Shown one piece after another: positions 14,301 to 26,132 of a stretch of DNA of 64,000 bases. This stretch comes from Osedax fenrisi. Its lineage: Eukaryota > Annelida > Polychaeta > Sabellida > Siboglinidae. The notes beneath the pieces are model-generated. The model was not told the DNA's origin and did no database searches. It worked only from the letters and a program-made list of their open reading frames with translations. Where the stretch lies: the NCBI GenBank assembly GCA_964019155.1, contig OZ025239.1:112493585-112557584 (forward strand), read 5' to 3'. Within the stretch, counting starts at the first letter, position 1; every line of letters begins with the position of its first letter. A program made the position numbers and the translations under genes.

Positions 14301-15550
14301 TGTCTGGAGAGTGTATAACTGTATGGCTGGAGAGTGTCTAACTGTCTTTCTGGAGAGTGTCTAACTGTCTGTCTGGAGAGTGTCTAACTCTCTGTCTGGA
14401 GAGTGTCTAAATCTCTGTCTGGAGAGTGTCTAACTCTCTGTCTGGAGAGTGTCTAACTGTCTGTCTGGAGAGTGTCTAACTGTATGTCTGGAGAGTGTCT
14501 AACTGTCTGCCGGGAGAGTGTCTAACTGTATGTCTGGAGAGTGTCTAACTGTCTGTCTGGAGAGTGTCTAACTGTATGTCTGGAGAGTGTCTAACTGATT
14601 GCCGGGAGAGTGTCTAACTGTATGTCTGGAGAGTGTCTAACTGTCTGTCTGGAGAGTGTCTAACTCTCTGTCTGGAGAGTGTCTAACTCTCTGTCTGGAG
14701 AGTGTCTAACTGTCTGTCTGGAGAGTGTATAACTGTCAGTCTGGAGAGTGTCTAACTGTCTGCCGGGAGAGTGTCTAACTGTCTGCCGGGAGAGTGTCTA
14801 ACTGTCTACCGGGAGAGTGTCTAACTGTCTGTCTGGAGAGTGTCTAACTGTCTGTCTGGAGAGTGTCTAACTGTCTGTCTGGAGAGTGTCTAACTGTCTG
14901 TCTGGAGAGTGTCTAACTGTCTACCGGGAGAGTGTCTAACTGTCTGTCTGTAGAGTGTCTAACTGTCTGTCTGGAGAGTGTCTAACTGTCTGTCTGGATA
15001 GTGTTTAACTGTCTGTCTGGAGAGTGTCTAACTGTATGTCTGGAGAGTGTCTAACTGACTGTCTGGAGAGTGTCTAACTGTCTGTCTGGAGAGTGTCTAA
15101 CAGTCTGTCTGGAGAGTGTCTAACTGTCTGTCGGGAGAGTGTCTAACTGTATGTCTGGAGAATGTCTAACTGTCTGTCTGGAGAGTGTCTAACTGTCTGT
15201 CTGTAGAGTGTCTAACTGTCTACCGGGAGAGTGTCTAACTGTCTGTCTGTAGAGTGTCTAACTGTCTGTCTGTAGAGTGTCTAACTGTCTACCGGGAGAG
15301 TGTATAACTGTCTGTCTGGAGAGTGTCTAACTGTCTACCGGGAGAGTGTCTAACTGTCTGTCTGGAGAGTGTCTAACTGTCTACCGGGAGAGTGTCTAAC
15401 TGTCTGTCTGGAGAGTGTATAACTGTATGGCTGGAGAGTGTCTAACTGTCTGTCTGGAGAGTGTCTAACTGTCTGTCTGGAGAGTGTCTAACTCTCTGTC
15501 TGGAGAGTGTCTAAATCTCTGTCTGGAGAGTGTCTAATTGTCTGTCAGGA
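8322..15550. repeat. 158-monomer (3634-bp) higher-order repeat, two copies
   Basis: Rare monomer variants recur at a fixed spacing of 3634 bp (158 x 23). GCCGGGATA is at 8322 and 11956; GATTGCCGGG is at 8824 and 12458, and at 10963 and 14597; CTAATTGTCTGTCAGG is at about 9738 and 13372; GTTTAACTG is at 9207 and 12841, and at 11369 and 15003. Each unit is itself split into about 94 + 64 monomers (2162 + 1472 bp) by a partly duplicated block. A more diverged relative of the GTTTAACTG block lies at 5711, 3496 bp (152 x 23) upstream. The edges are approximate because the last monomers of each copy differ. Confidence 0.9.
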
Positions 15551-17020
15551 GAGTGTCTAACTGTATGTCTGGAGAGTATCTAACTGTCTACCGGGAGAGT
15601 GTCTAACTATCTGTCTGGAGAGTGTCTAACTGTCTGTCTGGAGAGTGTCTAACTGTCTGTCTGGAGAGTGTCTAACTGTCTGTCTGTAGAGTGTCTAACT
15701 GTCTACCGGGAGAGTGTCTAACTGTCTGTCTGGAGAGTGTATAACTGTCTGTCTGGAGAGTGTCTAACTGTCTGTCTGGAGAGTGTATAACTGTCTGTCT
15801 GGAGAGTGTATAACTGTCTGTCTGGAGAGTGTATAACTGTCTGTCTGGAGAGTGTATAACTGTATGTCTGGAGAGTGTCTAACTGTCTGTCTGGAGAGTG
15901 TCTAACTGTCTATAGGTAGAGTGTATAACTGTCTGTCTGAAGAGTGTATAACTGTCTGTCTGGAGAGTGTCTAACTGTCTATCTGGAGAGTGTCTAACTG
16001 TCTGTCTGGAGAGTGTCTAAGTGTATGTCTGGAGAGTGTATAACTGTCTGTCTGGAGAGTGTCTAACTGTATGTCTGGAGAGTGTATAACTGTCTGTCTG
16101 GAGAGTGTCTAACTGTCTGTCTGGAGAGTGTCTAACTGTCTGTCTGGAGAGTGTCTAACTGTCTGTCTGGAGAGTGTATAACTGTCTGGCTGGAGAGTGT
16201 ATAACTGTCTGTCTGGAGAGTGTATAACTGTCTGTCTGGAGAGTGTCTAACTGTCTGTCTGGAGAGTGTCTAACTGTCTATAGGTAGAGTGTATAACTGT
16301 CTGTCTGAAGAGTGTATAACTGTCTGTCTGGAGAGTGTCTAACTGTCTGTCTGGAGAGTGTATAACTGTCTGTCTGGAGAGTGTCTAAATATCTGTCTGG
16401 AGAGTGTCTAACTGTCTGTCTGGAGAGTGTGTAACTGTATGTCAGGAGAGTGTCTAACGGTCTGTCTGGAGAGTGTCTAACTGTCTGTCTGGAGAGTGTC
16501 TAACTGTCTGTCTGGAGAGTGTCTAACTGTCTGTCTGGAGAGTGTATAACTGTCTGTCTGGAGAGTGTCTAACTGTGTGTCTGGAGAGTGTCTAACTGTC
16601 TGTCTGGAGAGTGTCTAACTGTCTGTCTGGAGAGTGTCTAACTGTCTGTCTGGAGAGTGTCTAACTGTCTGTCTGGAGAGTGTATAACTGTCTGGCTGGA
16701 GAGTGTATAACTGTATGTCTGGAGAGTGTCTAACTGTCTGTCTGGAGATTTTCTAACTGTCTGTCTGGAGAGTGTCTAACTGTATGTCTGGAGAGTGTAT
16801 AACTGTCTGTCTGGAGAGTGTCTAACTGTCTGTCTGGAGAGTGTCTAACTGTCTGTCTGGAGAGTGTCTAACTGTCTGTCTGGAGAGTGTATAACTGTCT
16901 GGCTGGAGAGTGTATAACTGTATGTCTGGAGAGTGTCTAACTGTCTGTCTGGAGAGTGTCTAACTGTCTGTCTGGAGAGTGTCTAACTGTCTGTCTGGAG
17001 AGTGTCTAACTGTCTGTCTG

Positions 17021-19560
17021 GAGAGGTTCTAACTGTCTATCTGGAGAGGGTCTAACTGTCTGTCTGGAGAGTGTCTAACTGTCTGTCTGGAGAGTGTCTA
17101 ACTGTCTGTCTGGAGAGTGTCTAACTGTCTGTCTGGAGAGTGTCTAACTGTCTGTCTGGAGAGTGTCTAACTGTCTGTCTGGAGAGTGTCTAACTGTCTG
17201 TCTGGAGAGTGTCTAACTGTCTGTCTGGAGAATGTCTAACTGTCTGTCTGGAGACTGTCTAACTGTCTGTCTGGAGAGTATCTAACTGTCTGTCTGGAGA
17301 GTGTCTAACTGTCTGTCTGGAGAGTGTCTAACTGTCTGACGGGAGAGTGTATAACTGTCTGTCTGGAGAGTGTCTAACTATCTGTCTGGATAGTGTCTAA
17401 CTGTCTGTCTGGAGAGTGTCTAACTGTCTGTCTGGAGAGTGTCTAACTGTCTGTCTGGATAGTGTCTAACTGTCTGTCTGGAGAGTGTCTAACTGTCTGT
17501 CTGGAGAGTGTCTAACTGTCTGGATAGTGTCTAACTGTCTGTCTGGAGAGTATCTAACTGTCTGTCTGGAGAGTGTCTAACTGTCTGTCTGGATAGTGTC
17601 TAACTGTCTGTCTGAAGAGTGTCTAACTGTCTGTCTGGAGAGTGTCTAACTGTCTGTCTGGAGAGTGTCTAACTGTCTGTCTGGAGAGTGTCTAACTGTC
17701 TGTCTGGAGAGGGTCTAACTGTCTGTCTGGAGAGTGTCTAACTATCTGTCTGGATAGTGTCTAACTGTCTGTCTGGAGAGTGTCTAACTGTCTACCGGGA
17801 GAGTGTCTAACTGTCTGTCTGGAGAGTGTCTAACTGTCTGTCTGGAGAGTGTCTAACTGTCTGTCTGGAGAATGTCTAACTGTCTGTCTGGAGACTGTCT
17901 AACTGTCTGTCTGGAGAGTATCTAACTGTCTGTCTGGAGAGTGTCAAACTGTCTGTCTGGAGAGTGTCTAACTGTCTGACGGGAGAGTGTATAACTGTCT
18001 GTCTGGAGAGTGTCTAACTGTCTGTCTGGAGAGTATCTAACTGTCTGTCTGGAGAGTGTCTAACTGTCTGTCTGGAGAGTGTCTAACTGTCTGACGGGAG
18101 AGTGTCTAACTGTCTGTCTGGAGACTGTCTAACTGTCTATCTGGAGAGTGTCTAACTGTCTGTCAGGAGAGTGTCTAACTGTCTGACGGGAGAGTGTCTA
18201 ACTATCTGTCTGGAGAATGCTAACTGTCTGTCTGGAGAGTGTCTAACTGTCTGTCTGGAGAGTGTCTAACTGTCTGTCTGGAGAGTGTCTAACTGTCTGT
18301 CTGGAGAGTGTCTAACTGTCTGTCTGGAGAGTGTCTAACTGTCTGTCTGGAGAGGTTCTAACTGTCTATCTGGAGAGGGTCTAACTGTCTGTCTGGAGAG
18401 TGTCTAACTGTCTGTCTGGAGAGTGTCTAACTGTCTGTCTGGAGAGTGTCTAACTGTCTGTCTGGAGAGTGTCTAACTGTCTGTCTGGAGAGTGTCTAAC
18501 TGTCTGTCTGGAGAGTGTCTAACTGTCTGTCTGGAGAGTGTCTAACTGTCTGTCTGGAGAATGTCTAGCTGTCTGTCTGGAGACTGTCTAACTGTCTGTC
18601 TGGAGAGTATCTAACTGTCTGTCTGGAGAGTGTCTAACTGTCTGTCTGGAGAGTGTCTAACTGTCTGACGGGAGAGTGTATAACTGTCTGTCTGGAGAGT
18701 GTCTAACTATCTGTCTGGATAGTGTCTAACTGTCTGTCTGGAGAGTGTCTAACTGTCTGTCTGGAGAGTGTCTAACTGTCTGTCTGGATAGTGTCTAACT
18801 GTCTGTCTGGAGAGTGTCTAACTGTCTGTCTGGAGAGTGTCTAACTGTCTGGATAGTGTCTAACTGTCTGTCTGGAGAGTGTCTAACTGTCTGTCTGGAG
18901 AGTGTCTAACTGTCTGTCTGGATAGTGTCTAACTGTCTGTCTGAAGAGTGTCTAACTGTCTGTCTGGAGAGTGTCTAACTGTCTGTCTGGAGAGTGTCTA
19001 ACTGTCTGTCTGGAGAGTGTCTAACTGTCTGTCTGGAGAGGGTCTAACTGTCTGTCTGGAGAGTGTCTAACTATCTGTCTGGATAGTGTCTAACTGTCTG
19101 TCTGGAGAGTGTCTAACTGTCTACCGGGAGAGTGTCTAACTGTCTGTCTGGAGAGTGTCTAACTGTCTGTCTGGAGAGTGTCTAACTGTCTGTCTGGAGA
19201 ATGTCTAACTGTCTGTCTGGAGACTGTCTAACTGTCTGTCTGGAGAGTATCTAACTGTCTGTCTGGAGAGTGTCAAACTGTCTGTCTGGAGAGTGTCTAA
19301 CTGTCTGACGGGAGAGTGTATAACTGTCTGTCTGGAGAGTGTCTAACTGTCTGTCTGGAGAGTATCTAACTGTCTGTCTGGAGAGTGTCTAACTGTCTGT
19401 CTGGAGAGTGTCTAACTGTCTGACGGGAGAGTGTCTAACTGTCTGTCTGGAGACTGTCTAACTGTCTATCTGGAGAGTGTCTAACTGTCTGTCAGGAGAG
19501 TGTCTAACTGTCTGACGGGAGAGTGTCTAACTGTCTGTCTGGAGAATGCTAACTGTCTGT
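17021..19560. repeat. 58-monomer (1329-bp) higher-order repeat, two copies
   Basis: The variant string GAGAGGTTCTAACTGTCTAT occurs at 17021 and 18350, 1329 bp apart. The one-base-deleted monomer GAGAATGCTAAC recurs at the same offset (18217 and 19546). So does the monomer lacking 4 bp (CTGTCTGGATAGTG, near 17521 and 18850). 1329 equals 58 x 23 minus these 5 bases. This is an independent amplification from the 158-mer block. Confidence 0.88.
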
Positions 19561-22450
19561 CTGGAGACTGTCTAACTGTCTGTCTGGAGAGTATCTAACT
19601 GTCTGTCTGGAGAGTGTCTAACTGTCTGTCTGGAGAGTGTCTAACTGTCTGACGGGAGAGTGTCTAACTGTCTGTCTGGAGAGTGTCTAACTGTCTGTCT
19701 GGAGAGTTTCTAACTGTCTGTCTGGAGAATGTCTAACTGTCTGTCTGGAGACTGTCTAACTTTCTGTCTGGAGAGTGTCTAACTGTCTGTCTGGAGAGTG
19801 TCTAACTGTCTGACGGGAGAGTGTCTAACTGTCTGTCTGGAGAATGTCTAACTGTCTGTCTGGAGACTGTCTAACTGTCTGTCTGGAGAGTATCTAACTG
19901 TCTGTCTGGAGAGTGTCTAACTGTCTGTCTGGAGAGTGTCTAACTGTCTGTCTGGAGAGAGTCTAACTGTCTGTCTGGAGAGGGTCTAACTGTCTGTCTG
20001 GAGAGTGTCTAACTGTCGTTCTGGAGAGTGTCTAACTGTCTGTCTGGAGAGAGTCTAACTGTCTGTCTGGAGAGGGTCTAACTGTCTGTCTGGAGAGTGT
20101 ATAACTGTCTGTCTGGAGAGTGTATAACTGTCTGTCTGGAGAGTGTATAACTGTCTGTCTGGAGAGTGTATAACTGTCTGTCTGGAGAGTGTCTAACTGT
20201 CTGTCTGGAGAGTGTCTAACTGTCTATAGGTAGAGTGTATAACTGTCTGTCTGAAGAGTGTATAACTGTCTGTCTGGAGAGTGTCTAACTGTCTGTCTGG
20301 AGAGTGTCTAACTGTCTGTCTGGAGAGTGTCTAAGTGTATGTCTGGAGAGTGTATAACTGTCTGTCTGGAGAGTGTCTAACTGTATGTCTGGATAGTGTA
20401 TAACTGTATGTCTGGAGAGTGTCTAACTGTCTGTCTGGAGAGTGTTTAACTGTCTGTCTGGAGAGTGTCTAACTGTATGTCTGGAGAGTGTATAACTGTC
20501 TGGCTGGAGAGTGTATAACTGTCTGTCTGGAGAGTGTCTAACTGTCTGTCTGGAGAGTGTCTAACTGTCTGTCTGGAGAGTGTCTAACTGTCTATAGGTA
20601 GAGTGTATAACTGTCTGTCTGAAGAGTGTATAACTGTCTGTCTGGAGAGTGTCTAACTGTCTGTCTGGAGAGTGTATAACTGTCTGTCTGGAGAGTGTCT
20701 AAATATCTGTCTGGAGAGTGTCTAACTGTCTGTCTGGAGAGTGTGTAACTGTATGTCGGGAGAGTGTCTAACGGTCTGTCTGGAGAGTCTCTAACTGTCT
20801 GTCTGGAGAGTGTCTAACTGTCTGTCTGGAGAGTGTCTAACTGTCTGTCTGGAGAGTGTATAACTGTCTGTCTGGAGAGTGTCTAACTGTCTGTCTGGAG
20901 AGTTTCTAACTGTCTGTCTGGAGAGTGTCTAACTGTATGTCTGGAGAGTGTATAACTGTCTGTCTGGAGAGTGTCTAACTGTCTGTCTGGAGAGTGTCTA
21001 ACTGTCTGTCTGGAGAGTGTCTAACTGTCTGTCTGGAGAGTGTATAACTGTCTGGCTGGATAGTGTATAACTGTATGTCTGGAGAGTGTCTAACTGTCTG
21101 TCTGGAGAGTGTCTAACTGTCTGTCTGGAGAGTATCTAACTGTCTGTCTGGAGAGTGTCTAACTGTCTGTCTGGAGAGGGTCTGACTGTCTATCTGGAGA
21201 GGGTCTAACTGTCTGTCTGGAGAGTGTCTAACTGTCTGACGGGAGAGTGTATAACTGTCTGTCTGGAGAGTGTCTAACTATCTGTCTGGATAGTGTCTAA
21301 CTGTCTGTCTGGAGAGTGTCTAACTGTCTGTCTGGAGAGTGTCTAACTGTCTGTATGGAGAGTGTCTAACTGTCTGTCTGGAGAGTGTCTAACTGTCTGT
21401 CTGAAGAGTGTCTAACTGTCTGTTTGGAGAGTGTCTAACTGTCTGTCTGGAGAGTGTCTAACTGTCTGTCTGGAGAGTGTCTAACTGTCTGTCTGGAGAG
21501 GGTCTAACTGTCTGTCTGGAGAGTGTCTAACTATCTGTCTGGATAGTGTCTAACTGTCTGTCTGGAGAGTGTCTAACTGTCTACCGGGAGAGTGTCTAAC
21601 TGTCTGTCTGGAGAGTGTCTAACTGTCTGTCTGGAGAGTGTCTAACTGTCTGTCTGGAGAATGTCTAACTGTCTGTCTGGAGACTGTCTAACTGTCTGTC
21701 TGGAGAGTATCTAACTGTCTGTCTGGAGAGTGTCTAACTGTCTGTCTGGAGAGTGTCTAACTGTCTATCTGGAGAGTGTCTAACTGTCTGTCTGGAGAGT
21801 GTCTAACTGTCTGACGGGAGAGTGTCTAACTGTCTGTCTGGAGAATGTCTAACTGTCTGTCTGGAGACTGTCTAACTGTCTGTCTGGAGAGTATCTAACT
21901 GTCTGTCTGGAGAGTGTCTAACTGTCTGTCTGGAGAGTGTCTAACTGTCTGACGGGAGAGTGTCTAACTGTCTGTCTGGAGAGTGTCTAACTGTCTGTCT
22001 GGAGAGTGTCTAACTGTCTGTCTGGAGAATGTCTAACTGTCTGTCTGGAGACTGTCTAACTTTCTGTCGGGAGAGTGTCTAACTGTCTGGAGAGTGTCTA
22101 ACTGTCTGTCTGGAGAGTGTCTAACTGTCTGTCTGGAGAGTGTCTAACTGTATGTCTGGAGAGTGTCTAACTGTCTGGCTGGAGAGTGTCTAACTGTCTG
22201 TCTGGAGAGTGTCTAACTGTCTGTCTGGAGAGTGTCTAACTGTCTGTCTGGAGAGTGTCTAACTGTCTGTCTGGAGAGTGTCTAACTGTCTGTCTGGAGA
22301 GTGTCTAACTCTCTGTCTGGAGAGTGTATAACTGTCTGTCTGGAGAGTGTCTAACTGTCTGTCTGGAGAGTGTCTAACTGTCTGGCTGGAAAGTGTCTAA
22401 CTGTCTGGAGAACTATCCTTCATTTGTGCTACACACGGCGTATACGTTAT

Positions 22451-22478
22451 GTACTCTAAGGATATATCCTTAGAGTAC
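22451..22478. repeat. Perfect 28-bp palindrome beside the satellite edge
   Basis: The left half GTACTCTAAGGATA is followed directly by its exact reverse complement. It lies 41 bp outside the last satellite monomer. It could fold as a cruciform or be a dimeric protein site; neither is shown. Confidence 0.9.
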
Positions 22479-22751
22479 TATAGTCACGCTACCAATACAT
22501 ATACACTTTCCTTACACTAGCATAGCGAGGCGCTGTGTGCGTTGACTAATGACCTAGTTAGCGTGTACATCTCTAGTGTGCCGTGACGAACTCAAACAAT
22601 AAAGCTATTTATAGACATGGATCTAGCACGCGCCGCCTTGCGCTTAACATATAACAAGTAATGTGTCGGATCGCTTCCGGTGTTGACACAACAACTAACC
22701 ACGTGATAAGTTAACGTCAGAGCCAACTCAAATCCATGGATAATAAGTATA

Positions 22752-22754
<3 letters not shown>

Positions 22755-22792
<38 letters not shown>
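22755..22792. repeat. (TA)n microsatellite
   Basis: About 19 uninterrupted AT dinucleotides. Similar tracts recur across the non-satellite part of the window. Confidence 0.95.
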
Positions 22793-22794
<2 letters not shown>

Positions 22795-22863
22795 ATAATG
22801 TATTTATGTCGGCATTGATTCACGGCTAAAGTGGCAGTACCTGTGTAAATAGTGAAGTAGGTC

Positions 22864-22887
22864 GTATACATTGTATACAATGTATAC
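22864..22887. repeat. Perfect 24-bp palindrome
   Basis: GTATACATTGTA followed by its exact reverse complement, in a locally repetitive GTATACA context. Confidence 0.85.
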
Positions 22888-23368
22888 ATTGTACGACGTA
22901 CAGCACTAATTAGGCTATATATAGATATCGGTATCCAATAGGTATCGGGTGTACCTCGCAGATATCGCCATGTATTAATAGCCATGATTCTATAGACGAT
23001 GCCGTGGAGAAGCTGGCACGAGATGAAGCTGACACAAACGTAGGTCATATTAGGCCCTAGATTCGTATGCAGCCGAATACCGCGGTACATTCATCATCGT
23101 TATATATCCTCGTTATCTATCTATCTATCTATAAACGTAAACGAAAGCCGCATTAGTATTGTTTATCCTCGTTATTTATTGAATACGTTGTATCTATTCG
23201 TGTATTTATATATCGTTCTACATTCTATATTACGCTTAACTAAAGTGGTTCTTAGGAATATGTTGTTATTTAATCGATAAACTATATAATAATATAGTAT
23301 GATGCATAACAGTAGTACTATAGTACTACTTTTATGCATCACATCTCTCTATATACCCTCGACTATCT

Positions 23369-23416
23369 ACACACACACACACGCACGCACGCACACACAC
23401 ACACGCACACACACAC
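23369..23416. repeat. (CA)n microsatellite with CG interruptions
   Basis: AC dinucleotide run with several ACGC interruptions. A short (TG)n run follows at about 23467-23481. Confidence 0.95.
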
Positions 23417-23619
23417 CCTCGTGTAAGTTGTTTATCTCTGCTGTAGATATACGTGTCTCTTCCACACGTGTGTGTGTGTGTTAGGTTCGTGGAGGCCTTA
23501 TCTCTATAGACAGTATACTGTGTTACATGGCCACCTTAATGAGGAACATATCACCGCGATAAGATATCATACCGATAGCAAATAATAGATTAAGTAGTAA
23601 TAAAGTAGTAATAAAGTAG

Positions 23620-23661
<42 letters not shown>

Positions 23662-23904
23662 AATATGTATTCACACCTATATACTAGATAATTATATTAT
23701 AATTATGAATTAACAGCTAGAGTGTGTGAGGTGACGAATTAGCCATTAGTCATCAGTCATTTGTGTCACGTGACATTCACTGCCTACGTACTAGAGGCAT
23801 GAGTCAACAACAATTCTGATTAATATTGCCTAATAAAGTAATATACTGATTACTTGTACGTTCTAACAAAGTTCACTTATAATATGTAAGTGTATGTATA
23901 TAAC

Positions 23905-23935
<31 letters not shown>

Positions 23936-24167
23936 ATAAATGTATATACCAACATGGTATATACGAAAGAAACAATATATTGATATTAATATTTATTTTT
24001 TACCGTAAATTTACATATATATATATATATAGATATATATTATATTAATTTATAATAATATATACATTTTTACATTACATATTTGTACATACGCACACGG
24101 ATTGTCGAACATAGTACCACGGTAACATCACCGATACAAGCGCGTGTGTATAGCGTACTATAAAGCA
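23417..24167. other. AT-rich spacer with TA tracts
   Basis: Contains (TA)n at 23621-23659 and about 23902-23922, the latter running into (TG)n to 23935, and a short TA run at 24014-24030. No supported coding region or RNA gene was seen. Confidence 0.7.
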
Positions 24168-24213
24168 GGGGGTCAGCGAGGGGTCGGCGGGGGATCAGCG
24201 GGAGGGTCGGCGA
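24168..24213. repeat. G-rich 11-12-bp minisatellite
   Basis: Four imperfect units of the type GGGGTCAGCGA, GGGGTCGGCGG, GGGATCAGCGG, GAGGGTCGGCGA. The four G-runs could form a G-quadruplex on the plus strand (inference). Confidence 0.8.
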
Positions 24214-24290
24214 TTCGTACATCATCGCCCGTACACAATGTCACCTGATAAGTAACAGTATCGCACGATCGTGAGTCTCGGCTTACGTGC

Positions 24291-24383
24291 ACAATGTCTA
24301 CATTAGTAGCATCTCACGTTGACAATGTCTACATTAGTAGCATATCACGTGGGCAATGTCTACATTAGTAGAATCTCACGTGA
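24291..24383. repeat. 31-bp tandem repeat, three copies
   Basis: Units begin at 24291, 24322 and 24353. Each contains CAATGTCTACATTAGTAG and ends in a CACGT-type box (CACGTTG, CACGTGG, CACGTGA). Two of the three hold a complete CACGTG E-box core. There are few substitutions and no indels. Confidence 0.9.
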
Positions 24384-24483
24384 TCGGCTGGAGTTCGGTA
24401 TTTCTTCTTAGTCGAGTCTGTGAAACGGAATCAACGATGTGATTATTAATAATGTATGTAATATATGTATATATATATATGAA

Positions 24484-24999
24484 TATATATATTTATTTAT
24501 TTATTTAAATCAGACATGAAATACAGAGGTCCATAGTATATAAACGAAAATTATAAAAGAATAAACTAAAAAAAGAACAATTAATCTAAGAAACTAAATT
24601 TAAAATACTATACAAACAATGAGTTATACCACATGGTAAACAGTGGCGATGGGAACACAATATTATATTCATATAATTGAATAATTAGTGAATTACACGA
24701 TAATTGTATTCGTTTATATAGCGAATAATATGACTTGCGTAATTTAACAGTTACATTATTAACATAATCGTTAACAAACATTAAAGAGGCACTATTTCTA
24801 CGTCTGTAGTTCATAACAATACGATAAGCATTATTATAAGCTATATTAAGTTTAGCCATGCAATATCTATTTGGTATCCATATGCTACTAAGGTATATAT
24901 TAGAAACAAATGTTTTAAATAGAATAATTTGTGTATCCTTAGAGCACTGATTAAAGTTATATGATATTGCATAGCTTTGTTTATATAACTGTTTAATAT

Positions 25000-25033
<34 letters not shown>

Positions 25034-26132
25034 ATATCATCAGATAAGTCGTCTGAAATCCAATGTCCAAGATATCTATATAATTTGACAACTTTTAGAA
25101 GTTTATTATCTATATATAATTTCACAGGATTATGATATGATTTATCAAAATAAATTGGTAAAATAACCGATTTATCAATATTAAACGTTATGTGGTTATG
25201 GTTAGCAAACTCTTCACAACAACTTATCAACAACTGCAAACCCCTTAGTGATGGTGAAAATAATGCTATATCATCTGCATAACATAGATTATTTATGATA
25301 TTTCCATTTAAGCAATAACCTGAATGTATTTCATTTAATTTCTTAATCATAGGATTAGTATATAAATTAAATAACAATGGTGAGAAAATGCCACCTTGAC
25401 GAACACCACTTGTAACAGGAAAGCTATCCGATGAATTATTACACCATTTAATATATATTCGTTGGTTTCTATACCAGTAATTTAAAAAATTAATTATGTA
25501 TAAAGGAATATTATTATCTTTTAATCTTTGAAATAAAATGTTATGATTAATTTTATCAAAAGCTTTGGAAGCATCTACAAATGCTACGAACATATTAGTG
25601 TTATTATTATTATAATCTGTTAAATATTGCTTAAGGGCAAACACACACATTTCAGTACCAAGATTTTTTTTAAAGCCAAATTGATTATTCATAGTAATTA
25701 ATAATGAAGATATTCTATTATGTATCACCTTTTCAATTATCTTACAGATAATATTAGATATACATATAGGCCGATAATTAGTGGAATCATTACACCTTTT
25801 ATTTTTATTTTTAACTATAGGTAAAATATAAGATAAAATCATCTTCTTCGGGAAATACGAATGCCGCAACATATTATTAATTAGTAGCATTAGTAATTCA
25901 ATTACAAAACTATTCGCGTGAGAAATATGTTCTATAGATATTCCATCGGGGCCTATAGCTTTACCCCCTTTAATTGATTTAATTATAGATGAAATTTCAG
26001 CATAGTTAGTATATTCAATGTCATTAACATTAATAGTATTGTAAGGATAAGGTATATCAGTAGTACTGTTAAATAAATTATTAAAATAATTATACCAGAA
26101 TTTAGTAATATTAACCATACCATATTCATTTT

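Larger units (their letters stand above)
1..22410. repeat. 23-bp satellite array (about 970 tandem copies)
   Basis: An uninterrupted tandem array with a strict 23-bp period. The monomer is GGAGAGTGTCTAACTGTCTG followed by TCT. Common variants change TCTAAC to TATAAC, CTGTCTGTCTGG to CTGTATGTCTGG or CTCTCTGTCTGG, and TGTCTGG to TGCCGGG, TACCGGG or GACGGGA. Length is extremely constant: the same rare variant (CTATAGGTAGAG) near 6825 and 16278 is exactly 411 x 23 bp apart. The few indels are 4-bp or 1-bp losses, for example near 17521, 18217, 18850 and 19546. Because 23 is not a multiple of 3, TAA (plus strand) and TAG (minus strand) fall in every frame, so it is non-coding. The array reaches the window start, so its true length is greater. 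The right edge is abrupt at about 22410. A centromeric or heterochromatic role is possible but not shown. Confidence 0.98.
22411..23368. other. Non-satellite flank, no gene seen
   Basis: Unique AT-rich sequence right after the satellite edge. It holds two perfect palindromes (22451-22478 and 22864-22887), a (TA)n tract at 22755-22792 and a short TCTA run near 23113. Open frames here are short, of low complexity and unrecognised. Confidence 0.7.

Noticed and set aside
1..22410. CRISPR-like regular repeats
   Set aside because: The 23-bp units are directly abutting with no spacers, and the context is eukaryotic; this is a satellite.
1..22410. Coding repeat protein or telomeric repeat
   Set aside because: Stops occur in all frames on both strands, and the unit is not a telomere-type G-rich hexamer or similar.
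22728..23090. 120-codon minus-strand frame
   Set aside because: Contains a Tyr-Ile run from a TA tract and no recognisable domain; chance frame.
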